NCBI GenBank assembly: GCA_025093985.1
Contig: JACAAK010000002.1
Location: forward strand, 2,418,001-2,482,000
Length of the DNA: 64,000 nucleotides
Reading direction: 5' to 3'
From: Calvatia gigantea
Taxonomy: Eukaryota > Basidiomycota > Agaricomycetes > Agaricales > Lycoperdaceae
Shown here: in pieces, positions 10,690 through 21,670 of the stretch
How positions within the stretch are numbered: position 1 is the stretch's first letter
How the letters are laid out: each line of letters begins with the position of its first letter
Notes under the pieces: generated by a model
The model's input: only the letters and a program-made list of their open reading frames with translations
Databases searched by the model: none
What the model was told of the DNA's origin: nothing
Program-made: the position numbers and the translations under genes

Positions 10690-12648
10690 TAAGCCTCTCT
10701 GAATTCCATTTGTTCATCAACTAGGAGTTCTCTGATTATAGTCTGGATATTGAGTGCAGAGATCTTCTGAGTTTGATTTAGGCTAGAACTAGAATAGTTT
10801 CTCAAGGATTGGGGTTGTTGGGGTTGTGAGTATCATGGTGGTTGCATGAATCTTTGTTGTGGAGGGTTAGGCCTTCTAGGAGGTGGTTTGTCTTTGGATA
10901 AGTTTGGGTCAGAGTTTGGGCAGTTGCTGATGAGGTGTCCAAATTTTCCACATTCTATATATTTTCCAGCTTTGTAGCAAGCAACTTGCTCAGCAGTGAA
11001 TACTGCATTCAGTTGTAGCTTGGGGTCATTGGGATTGTGAATATCAGAGGAATTATCCTGTTTCTGTTTAGGATAATATTGGTTTTCATCCTCATATTGT
11101 ACTTTATAGTAATCCTGTGGTTCAGTTTGTATTTCATGAATAGTTCATTAAGGCTGGTTGTTTGGTTGAAATGGGGTTGGTAAGTTTGTTGAGGGAATCA
11201 TGGTGGCTGATAAGGGTTTGGATTTTGAGGGTAATTTCATGGCCATATTGCATCTGCTTGGTGATTAATGGAATTATGTTATACTGCATCCATGTACCAT
11301 TCTTCAATAGTCTCAGGTGGTTCTTCTTTTCTTGTCCATACTTCTCGGGCAAGAGAGGGCATAAGTCCACATTTATACTGTTTGATTAAGGCTTTATTAT
11401 CCTAGATACCTGTAATTGAGGCAAGGCATTGGAATTCAAGGTTGAAGTCTGCTGCAGTCAATTTGTTTTGCCTTAAATCATTCCATTGTCATTGTGCAGT
11501 AATTTGTTCATCTACTGGGGTGAAGTGCTTCAGGATTTCTGCTTCAAATTCCTTGAAGGTGAAGTATTTCTATGGTACAGGTTTTCCTTGGGCATTGGTA
11601 ATTTGACTAGTGTAGTACTATTCAGACCAAGATCCAGCTTTTCCTTCAACCATAAGGCCTAGGACAAATCTGATCTGGCATTGGTTGTCTGTAAATGCTC
11701 AAGGGTTCATTTTGAGGTAGTTTTTAACTAGCATCTACCAAGTTTTGAATCTTGGTGTTACTCCATCAAAGTTTGGGGGTTTCTGTCCAGTTTCTTTTGA
11801 GTTCCCATCATTTCCTACAAATTGAATGGTAGGAGCTTGATGTCTTCATTGGCCTCCTCCTCCAAGTAAGAAAGAGGATAGAGTGGATGGAGCATTGCTG
11901 GGACTTTGTGATGAGGGAGGAGAGGGAGAGGGCACTCTGCCTCTTTGACCTCTACTAGAAGACCTTCTGCTGGAAGGTCTTCATGTTCCAATTCCAAATA
12001 TTGGGGTTAATGTTCTGGAAGGTGGTTGGTCTAGGGGTAGCTGAGTATTTGTTTGAGTTTGAGTTTGAGTTGAAGTAGCCATTGTTTCAGTTCAGTATAT
12101 ACTTGTTCTTGGGATTTGAAACTAGGGATGTCTGGGTATTTGAGGGTGTCTGGAGCATATAGAAGGTGATCTCCTTCTCTATTGGAGATAATAGATAGTT
12201 TGTCTGGATGTTTTGGCAACTGGTGGAATGTTTCATTGTCAGAGTTGTTTTTGAGGATTAATGGTAAGGTCTGGGGATTTTCAATTCCAAACTGGGAAGG
12301 AGATACAGCTCTGGATGGAGTTTGTGGCAGTGATTCCTGTGGTGGGCCTTGTTTAGGCAAATTGGGTTGAAAATAGTTGAATTTGCTATTTTGAGAGGAT
12401 TTAGGTGGTTTTAGTTTGTTAGATTTCCTTGTGGGTACAGGTAATTTCTGTAGTAGTTTGGGTTTTTGAGATCTTGTTTGTGGAGTATAATAGGTTCTTT
12501 CCAAGTATGGTGCTGAAGGTCTTTCTGATTTGTGGGCATGTTGGGGTAGTGGTGTAGTAGGTGATTCAAAGAAATGTTGAGTCAGAATATAGAATGATCA
12601 TTCTAGAGAGGAAGGAGGGTATAAGAAATGTTTTCCTTTTCAAGACAT
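10690..12648 (-). pseudogene. Gag of element 2
   Basis: The start is taken at 12648 by comparison with 21671; codon 3 is TGA instead of CGA. The N-terminal 157-codon ORF (12031-12504) has ERTYYTPQTRSQKPKLLQKL and a PSQFGIENPQTLP block found in all copies. The capsid domain (near 11,400-11,800) and a knuckle near 10,920-10,980, where the first Cys has become Tyr, follow. Several frames are needed to read it. Confidence 0.7.
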
Positions 12649-12938
12649 GGTGAAAGAAAACAGAAGGCAGTAACCAGGCCCACTCTACTCAATACTACTA
12701 GACAGAGGCTTCTCAATGTAGTCAATACATGGAGGATAACAGGAAATAACAAACTAGCAGTAAACAGTCCTGCTCTACTCAATGCTACTTGCAGAGGATG
12801 AAAACCTAGTAAACCTGAAGTTCTACTCTTCTTGACCCTATTACCAAGAAGGCTTCTCAATGTCAACTGGATGGAGGAATAATCAGTAGAAGCTGGCCAT
12901 AAGAAACAAGAGTTGTGTAGAAATGAGAGAAGGAATGA

Positions 12939-12947
12939 GGTTATTCT
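12939..12947 (-). promoter_or_regulatory. Putative self-priming primer-binding site, element 2
   Basis: The minus strand reads AGAATAACC two bases inside the 5' LTR, complementary to GGTTATTCT at 13184-13192 in the LTR, which lies about 30-35 bp downstream of a TATATAAA box at 13221-13228. Confidence 0.6.
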
Positions 12948-12949
12948 TA

Positions 12950-13585
12950 TGTTACATGCATTACCCTACTTCACAACTGGGCCCAGATTATCTCCACTCA
13001 GGGAGAGGTTCAACACTATAGCCCAGGAGTATTTGGCAAGTCTCAATGACTTCTGTGCAGACTTTAGATCACTCCCTTGAGTAAAAGCTTGTGCTTGTCT
13101 GAAAAGTCCAACTTAAGTGCCACTGCAGTCCCCAAGGTTGTTGACCTTGTAGTAGATGAGTGAAGATAGGGAAGCTTGTTACTAGAATAACCTAGGGTAA
13201 TACAAATGTACTACTTAAGGTTTATATACTAGCTACACATAAGAGATGAGTAATTATGTAGTAAGGGGGTATAAGTCAATAGGAGACTACTATAGGTTAA
13301 TTGGTAATCTAAGGAGTTATAGGGAATAAGTAATAAATGGAAAAGAAGTGATATGAGTAATAAAAAGAGGGAGATGAGTAGATAGAAGTCCACTGGTGGG
13401 AATATGAAGTATAAACAGAAACATGACTCATTTTGAGTCATAAGAAGGTGAACTAGAACTACATGTGTTAATAAATAAAGATAGAGAAGTGAAGATAAGA
13501 AAGTCTGAGGAGAAAAGGTAATACAGTAAGAAATATGGTTAATATGTGAATAAGAAGAGTCTAGGGATGTGGTAAGTTCATAACA
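12950..13585 (-). repeat. 5' LTR of element 2
   Basis: It runs from TGTTATGAACTTAC (at 13585) to GTAACA (at 12950), with a TATATAAA box at 13221-13228. Its right flank is plus-strand pol sequence of another copy, so the element seems to have landed in a related element. Confidence 0.85.
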
Positions 13586-13854
13586 CTGATGGCTTGGATT
13601 CCTTGCACACTTTGATTTTGCTATAGAACATGTCCCAGGAACAAAAATACCAGCCACTGATGCACTCTCACAAAGACCTGATCACACCCCAGACAGTAAC
13701 AATAATAATGAAAATGTTGTTGTTCTATCTGAAGAAGTATTCCTTGATGAAATCATCATACTATCCAATGAACTGTTCATTTCCCTCATTGATCAGGAAC
13801 TACAAACTGAGATCACCAACTCTTCAAAATATGATGAAGTAACCATGGAAGCCA
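13586..13854 (+). pseudogene. RNase H/integrase linker fragment of a Gypsy copy
   Basis: The fragment encodes the PATDALS-like end of RNase H and the acidic linker leading to integrase (with ITNSSKYDEVTMEAM in one frame). It differs from element 2 and switches abruptly at about 13855 to the inverted element 2 copy. Confidence 0.65.
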
Positions 13855-16800
13855 TGAATGATACACTTACTTAGACAAAAACTTTGACCCACTCACTGTA
13901 AAAGTCTTTGAAGCAATTGTCCATTCTGATGAACCCAAACTCTCAATTAATGAATTGAAAGTCTATTTGGAAAACATTGACTTTGACAAGTTTTATTTAG
14001 AACATGAACTCTATAGAATTACCCAAACACCACACAAACTCAAAATCAATACCAAAATCACCCAAGCTACCAGCCTAGCACAGAAATCCACCCCAAAAAC
14101 CAAAACTAAACTACCTGGGAAATACAAGAAATTTATATCCCTATTTGACACCAAAAAGTCCAAATAATTCCCACTAAACCATCCATATAACCACAAAATC
14201 AAACTCCTTGACACCTTCAAACCAGAACTAGGAAGAATGTACCCTCTATCTTCCCTAGAAACTGAAGAACTCAGGAAGTTCATATATGAAAACCTCTGAA
14301 AAGGATATATACAAGAATCTGAATCTTCCATGGCCTCTTCCTTCTTCTTTGTAGGAAAGAAGAATGGGAAACATAGATCATGCCAAGACTACCAGTACCT
14401 TAACAAATATATGAAGAAGAACACTTACCCCATTCCCATGATTACAACTATTATGGATAAACTCCAGGGAGCAAAACTCTTTACCAAAATGGATGCCCAA
14501 CTTGGATACAATAATATTTGAATCCAAGAAGGAGATCAATGGAAAGCCACCTTCAAAACTCCCATTGGACTTTATGAACTGAATGTCATGTTCTTTGGAA
14601 TGTGCAACTCCCCAATCACCTTTCAGAAGATGATGGATACAATATTTGCCAAAATGCTCAATAAAGGAGGAATTATAATATACATGGATAACATTCTCAT
14701 CTATACTAAAACTCAGAAATAAATGGATTGCCTTACTATAGAAGCCCTCCAAATACTGAAGGACAACAATCTATACCTGAAACTGGAAAAATGCAAATTT
14801 GATAAAATCCATCTTGAATATCTCAGCATGATAATCTCCCCTGACAAGATTGAAATAGAAGTCCACTGGTGGGAATATGAAGTATAAACAGAAACATGAC
14901 TCATTTTGAGTCATAAGAAGGTGAACTAGAACTACATGTGTTAATAAATAAAGATAGAGAAGTGAAGATAAGAAAGTCTGAGGAGAAAAGGTAATACAGT
15001 AAGAAATATGGTTAATATGTGAATAAGAAGAGTCTAGGGATGTTGGAGAAAGCCCCAAAATATCTCTAGAAGACAAGCCCAATGGCTCAGATTCCTTGTA
15101 CACTTTGATTTTGCCATAGAACATGTTCCAGAAATGAAAATACCAGCCACTGATGCACTCTCACAAAGACCTGATCACACCCCTGATGACAACAATGATA
15201 ATGAATATGTTATTGTTCTACCAGAAGAAGTATTCCTCAGCAAAATTATTGTACTACCCAAAGAACTGTTCATCTCCCTCATTGATCAGAAACTACAAAC
15301 CAAGATTACCAACTCTTCAAAATACAATGAAGTAACTATGGAAGCTATGAAACAACTTCTATCTAAATCACTGGAATCAATAAATCTGAAATATAGAATT
15401 ATTCCCATGTCAAATGGACATCTCATGACTTATGAAGGGAAAATAATTATCCTAGAAGACATGAAACTCCACTGACAAATTATCCAATGATACTACAATC
15501 ACCCTTTTTCCAGACACCCTGGAGAACAGAAAACCTACTGAATCCTAGACCATTTGCACACATTGCAATAGATCTATTAACCAACCTTCCTAGATCCTAC
15601 AGATTTGACTCCATTCTGTCCATAGTAGACCATAGACTTACAAAGGGGGTAATTCTCACTCCTTGTACAAAAGAAATCACTGCCAAAGGAATTGCTGACA
15701 TAATTATAGACAAAGTCTACACTAGATTTGGACTACCAGACAAGATAATCTTCAACCACAACCCTCATTTCCAAGCAAACTCCAGTCAGCTCTCATGAAA
15801 CACCTTAGAATAATACAAATCCTTCTTATCAGCCTACTACCCTCATCTGATGGAACCATGGAACAATTCAACCAGGAAATTTCTGCATACCTGTCTATCT
15901 ACTGCATGGGAAACCCCTCTACCTGGTCTGAAACCCTCTCCATCCTAGAATTCTCCTACAACTCAAGAACACATTCTGATTGAAAACAAACATCTTTTGA
16001 ACTCATGTATGAAACAAAACCCCATAGAATACCCACTATCCTTAAAGAGTCAAACTTCACCACCACAGAAGAAAGAATAGAATTACTAGATCATGCTCAA
16101 AAAGAAGCCATAGCTGCCTACAAACTGGCTATGGAACATATGGAACAATAAATCAAATTAAAATTCAAACCCTTTGTCCTAGGACAATGAGTATGGCTTG
16201 AACAGAGAAATCTGAAACTCCCATTCAAATCAAACAAGATAGTACTGAAACACTTTGGACCATTTACAATAAAAGAAGTCCTATCACCACTCTCCTACTG
16301 ACTTAATCTATCTGAAACATAGAAGATTCACAATGTATTCTATATTACTCTTCTCTCTAAATACACCAAAAATAATATCCATGGACTGAACCCAGAACCA
16401 CCCCTTCCTGACATAATAGAAGGAGAAGAAGAATACAAAATTGAAGGTATTCTGAATCATCAAACTAAAAATAAACAAAAAGAATACTATATCAAATGAA
16501 AAGGTTATGACCACAAAGATAACTCTTGGGAAAATGAAGCACAACTGTTACCACATGCCCAAGAACTTTTATGAAAATACTAACAAAAACACCAACTAAA
16601 ACCCACCCACTCAAACACCAAAAAGGACATAAATAGACAAGAAGTACTCTAGCTTCTCCATCATTTCTTAATAGTACCTTGTGAACTAAATCATTAATGG
16701 CACCCATCCAGAAGAACTATAAGAAAGGAAAGAAAGCTGCTATAGTAGCCTCATCTCCCTTCCTCTCTTCAATCTCCCTCTCCACCAAAAATAATTCCCC

Positions 16801-17110
16801 AAGAAAAGCTCAATCCCTCCCCTCTTCCCCTTATATTCCTGTATCCAACCCACCTACTGTCACACCTGTGGACAACAAAACCCCTACCCCAATCCTGCCC
16901 ACTATCCAAATAAACAAACTTCTGGAAAAACCAATTCTTACCCTTTTGAATGCTGTCTTTGCCAAAGATGAACTACAACAAATCATGGACCAGAACAAAC
17001 ACTTCTGGGTCGACATCTTTGTCAATGGTGAGTGTATCTACATCTCTCTGTCCAATGAATCCTCCACCAACACTCCCTGGGAGAAATGCACCTACCAGTC
17101 TGAATGGAAG
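13855..17110 (+). mobile_element. Inverted partial copy A of element 2 pol and ORF3 start
   Basis: 13855-14856 is the near-perfect reverse complement of 9116-10117. 14857-15042 is instead a piece of LTR, and 15043-15540 mirrors roughly 8120-8617. The copy then skips about 140 bp and mirrors integrase, chromodomain and the first 400 bp of ORF3 (16697 onward) before switching to gag sequence near 17111. Single-base indels relative to copy B (for example near 15791 and 15822) break the integrase ORF. It is not a functional element. Confidence 0.75.
14857..15042 (-). repeat. LTR fragment inside copy A
   Basis: The stretch matches 13386-13571 of the element 2 LTR base for base as far as I can compare, in the same orientation. 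It replaces about 498 bp of RNase H coding sequence (8618-9115) in the inverted copy. Confidence 0.75.
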
Positions 17111-17927
17111 CGGGCCTGGTTACCGCTATCTGTCTTTCTTCACCACGTTGCGAAAAGGGAAACATCCCTTACACCCTCCTTCCTCATCTCCAGAACGTCA
17201 TTCCATACACCAACCCAACACTCATTCGAGTCTCCTACTACTCCCCTGCCTAAAGAAACTCATCAACGAAGGACCTTCTGCACCATTCTTAGAAAGGATT
17301 TACATACCCCGCACTAGATCACAAAAACTGAAACTACTACAAGAGTTACCAGCACCTACTAGAAAATCCACTGAGCCTGAACCCAAACCAAGACAAAGTG
17401 GCAAATTCGACATTTTCGACCCGATTCGCCCGAGAAGGTCCATCTCAAGAGTCCACCAAGACCTCCAGAGCCTATCCCCTTCCCAATTCGGAATCAAAAA
17501 CCCCCACATCTTGCCATCCATCCTTGAAGACAACGAGGAACGAACGTTCCATAGCTGCCCGAACATCCATCTGACTTCCAAGACATCCTAAGCGAGAAGG
17601 AACCCATCTTATAACCCAACCCTGAATACCCAGATATCCCGGCTTTGAATCACAAGAACCAATTCTCCAGAAATGAAGGCTGGCAACACTAAAGCAAACT
17701 GAACAAATAATGAACAACCGACCAACCACCACCCCATCAGGACTACAACTCCCTTCGGAATGAACGACAAGAACCTGGAGAAGATCCTCCCCGGAGGTCA
17801 CAAGAAGAGGCCTTCCCTCCCCTCCCTTCACGAAACTCCAGCCATGGTTCATTACTCTGTCCTCTTTCTCCATTGGAAGAGAAGGAGGAGGTCGTGAAGA
17901 ATCAAAGGGAAACATGACCATGACTCA
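17111..17927 (+). pseudogene. CpG-rich gag fragment of a younger chromovirus copy
   Basis: The sequence parallels the N-terminal half of gag at 21671 onward (RTRSQKLKLLQELPAPTRKS, SPSQFGIKNPHILPSILED) but keeps many CG dinucleotides that are TG or CA in the other copies. The start region reads ACGTTGCGA where the intact copy has ATGTCTCGA. Stops appear after position 17591. It is fused on the left to ORF3 sequence and on the right to an LTR fragment. Confidence 0.65.
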
Positions 17928-18073
17928 GAATGAGTCATAAGAAGCAGAGATAGAAGTACATGTGTTAAATAAATAAAGAATGGACTGGGGTATAGACAAG
18001 GGAAACATGGAAAAGTCCAATAGAAGGTTAATATATAGATGGGAGAGTCTGGAGATGTGGTAAGTTCATAACA
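17928..18073 (-). repeat. LTR 5'-end fragment
   Basis: On the minus strand it starts TGTTATGAACTTACCACAT at 18073, like the chromovirus LTRs, and stops after about 145 bp. It is followed directly by plus-strand integrase sequence. Confidence 0.65.
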
Positions 18074-20738
18074 CACTTCCACTAGACCATTTGCACACAT
18101 TGCAATAGATCTATTAACCAACCTTCCTAGATCCTACAGATTTGACTCCATTCTGTCCATAGTAGACCATAGACTTACAAAGGGGGTAATTCTCACTCCT
18201 TGTACAAAAGAAATCACTGCCAAAGGAATTGCTGACATAATTATAGACAAAGTCTACACTAGATTTGGACTACCAGACAAGATAATCTTCAACCACAACC
18301 CTCATTTCCAAGCAAACTCCAGTCAGGCTCTCATGAAACACCTTAGAATAATACAATCCTTCTTATCAGCCTACTACCCTCAATCTGATGGAACCATGGA
18401 ACAATTCAACCAGGAAATTTCTGCATACCTGTCTATCTACTGCATGGGAAACCCCTCTACCTGGTCTGAAACCCTCTCCATCCTAGAATTCTCCTACAAC
18501 TCAAGAACACATTCTGATTGAAAACAAACATCTTTTGAACTCATGTATGAAACAAAACCCCATAGAATACCCACTATCCTTAAAGAGTCAAACTTCACCA
18601 CCACAGAAGAAAGAATAGAATTACTAGATCATGCTCAAAAAGAAGCCATAGCTGCCTACAAACTGGCTATGGAACATATGGAACAATAAATCAAATTAAA
18701 ATTCAAACCCTTTGTCCTAGGACAATGAGTATGGCTTGAACAGAGAAATCTGAAACTCCCATTCAAATCAAACAAGATAGTACTGAAACACTTTGGACCA
18801 TTTACAATAAAAGAAGTCCTATCACCACTCTCCTACTGACTTAATCTATCTGAAACATAGAAGATTCACAATGTATTCTATATTACTCTTCTCTCTAAAT
18901 ACACCAAAAATAATATCCATGGACTGAACCCAGAACCACCCCTTCCTGACATAATAGAAGGAGAAGAAGAATACAAAATTGAAGGTATTCTGAATCATCA
19001 AACTAAAAATAAACAAAAAGAATACTATATCAAATGAAAAGGTTATGACCACAAAGATAACTCTTGGGAAAATGAAGCACAACTGTTACCACATGCCCAA
19101 GAACTTTTATGAAAATACTAACAAAAACACCAACTAAAACCCACCCCACTCAAACACCAAAAAGGACATAAATAGACAAGAAGTACTCTAGCTTCTCCAT
19201 CATTTCTTAATAGTACCTTGTGAACTAAATCATTAATGGCACCCATCCAGAAGAACTATAAGAAAGGAAAGAAAGCTGCTATAGTAGCCTCATCTCCCTT
19301 CCTCTCTTCAATCTCCCTCTCCACCAAAAATAATTCCCCAAGAAAAGCTCAATCCCTCCCCTCTTCCCCTTATATTCCTGTATCCAACCCACCTACTGTC
19401 ACACCTGTGGACAACAAAACCCCTACCCCAATCCTGCCCACTATCCAAATAAACAAACTTCTGGAAAAACCAATTCTTACCCTTTTGAATGCTGTCTTTG
19501 CCAAAGATGAACTACAACAAATCATGGACCAGAACAAACACTTCTGGGTCGACATCTTTGTCAATGGTGAGTGTATCTACATCTCTCTGTCCAATGAATC
19601 CTCCACCAACACTCCCTGGGAGAAATGCACCTACCTAGTCTGAATGGGAAGCAGCTCTGCTGTACCCAAACTTTATCCCTAATATCCAGACATATGAAAC
19701 CTATCCTGCCACACTGAACCTAGAGACACCCCCACAACTTTTGCTGAGGTCATTTCCAGAACCACTCTCTATACTCCTTCCTATGATGCAAAATCTAACC
19801 CCAGACAACTTTTCTGGTCTCCAAAGCCTGAATATGTTTACCCAATCTGGGTTGATAACCCCACCCCAACACTCCCCTCAGAGCAAGCTGGGATCCCAAA
19901 ATCTTGTAGGGAGGAACTTCCTCCCAAACCCTCTAATCCAGCAGCCCCCACTACTACCTACCTTGCCTAGGTTGCAGCCAACCCTGCTAACTGAGACACC
20001 AGTGGACAGGCCCAGTTCAGTCCAGACTTCACTCCTGACAATGGACCTTCACCCATGAAGCTATGGGTTTAAACTGATTTCTCATCTGAGGGATCCCTCC
20101 ATATGATGGTCCTCAAGGAAAATCATCAAACTTGCTTCTGCACCAAATATCTATCTCATGCCAATCAACAAAATCACTGGTACATTATCTATGATGCCAT
20201 ATTACAGCTTGAACATCTTTCTAGGGATTATGAGCACACTGCTAATAGAGTGGCCTTATTTATCCAGGCATTACAAAGCCTTGGACTACCTCAGGCTTAT
20301 GTCTGATATCTCCATGAAAATTGCATTGAGCCTATTACACTCAACCAATGAACTAGCCTACTTCCAGTCAAACTACACCAACAAACCCATTCCCCCCAGA
20401 GAAAACCCTCTACCAAATTGAATGTACCTACTCTGGCCCCACCTAGCTCCTCCAATGAACTGACTCACCTAAAGTGACTTGAGACTGCCATCTATAACCT
20501 CATGGCCAATCTAGACTGTTTAATAGCACTCCAAAACTCAAATGAAAACCCCTCCAATCCAACTCAGGATGAAAAGGAACTCTTACCTAACCCTGAGCTA
20601 TGAATGACCCAAACTTTGACTTAAAGGCCTTTTGTAAAAAATGTGCTAAACTCCATCTCTCTGCTGTAGGTCACTGGGCAAGTGATTACACTTACACCAC
20701 TTGTCCCATCTATCAAAAAACCCACTCTGGACATTACT
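18074..20738 (+). mobile_element. Inverted partial copy B of element 2: integrase, chromodomain, ORF3
   Basis: 18074-20282 is an almost exact reverse complement of 5776-7984. It covers the integrase core (18333-18521), chromodomain (near 18,960-19,110) and most of ORF3 (from 19236). After 20282 similarity to element 2 falls sharply although the same ORF3 continues to the LTR at 20739. Integrase and chromodomain carry stops. Confidence 0.8.
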
Positions 20739-21367
20739 TGTTATGAACTTACCACATTCCCAGACTCTCCCTATCTACATATCAATCTTCTTTGTCACCT
20801 TTCTATTTCCCTTCCATATACCCCAGTCCACTCTTTATTTATTTAACACATGTACTTCTACCTCCACTTCTTATAACTCATTCTGAGTTATGTTCCTGTT
20901 TCACCTCTTTATTCTCATCATTGGACTTCTATCTACTCATCTCTATCCTCTTGTGACTTGTACTGCTTCTTTCCTTCTATTTCTTACTTGTTCCCTATGA
21001 CTCCATAGATTACCAATTAACCCATAGTAGTCTCCCATTGACTCATACCCTCTTACTATGTAATTACTCATCTCCTATGTGTAGCCAGTATATAAACCTT
21101 AAGTAGTACACTTGTATTACCTTAGGTTATTCTAGTAACAAGCTTCCTTATCTTCACTCATCTGCTACAAGGTTAACAACCTTGGGGACTGCAGTGACAC
21201 TTAACTTGGACTTCTCAGACAAGCATGAGCTTTTACTTGAAGGAGCAATCCAAAGTCTGCACAGAAGTTATTGAGACTTGTTGTATACTCCTGGGCTATA
21301 GCATTGAATCTCTCCCTCAGTAGAGACGATCTGGGCCTGGTTGCAAAATAAGGTAATGTATGTAACA
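20739..21367 (+). repeat. 5' LTR of element 3
   Basis: It starts TGTTATGAACTTACC and ends TATGTAACA. A TATATAAA box lies at 21089-21096 and the predicted transcript start tract GGTTATTCT at 21125-21133. It is also the 3' LTR of the ORF3 fragment to its left. Confidence 0.85.
21089..21133 (+). promoter_or_regulatory. LTR core promoter and predicted transcript start
   Basis: TATATAAA at 21089-21096 is followed 36 bp later by GGTTATTCT at 21125-21133. The same pair with the same spacing occurs in the LTRs of elements 1 and 2 and at the LTR 37353-37983. The start site itself is inferred from spacing. Confidence 0.5.
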
Positions 21368-21369
21368 TA

Positions 21370-21378
21370 AGAATAACC
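21370..21378 (+). promoter_or_regulatory. Putative self-priming primer-binding site, element 3
   Basis: AGAATAACC lies two bases inside the LTR end at 21367 and is the exact complement of GGTTATTCT at 21125-21133. In the Tf1/sushi group of chromoviruses the first bases of the mRNA fold back and prime reverse transcription at such a site. Confidence 0.6.
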
Positions 21379-21670
21379 TTACCCCTCTCTTGTTTCTAAA
21401 TAACTCTTGTTTCTTACAGCCAGCTTCTGCTGATTATTCCTCTGTCCAGTTGATGTTAAGAAGCCTTTTTGGTAATAGGGTCAAGAAGAGTAGAACTTTG
21501 GGTCTACTGATTTTGTTTTATCCTCTACTAAATAGTGTTGAGAAGAGTGGGACTGTTTACCACTAGTTTACTATTCTCTATCATCCTCTGTGTATTGACA
21601 TGTCAAGAAGCCTCTACCTAGTAGTATTGAGCAGAGTGGGCCTGGTCACCACTTTCTGTTTTCTTTTATC

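Larger units (their letters stand above)
5122..12949 (-). mobile_element. Ty3/Gypsy chromovirus element 2, internal region with both LTRs present
   Basis: Reading right to left: primer-binding site, gag, protease, RT, RNase H, integrase, chromodomain, then a separate 3' ORF, ending directly at the LTR 4491-5121. The 5' LTR is 12950-13585. The order is complete but every domain has stops or frameshifts and CpG is strongly depleted. Much of the pol and 3' ORF recurs in inverted orientation at 13855-20282 almost without differences. Confidence 0.85.
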
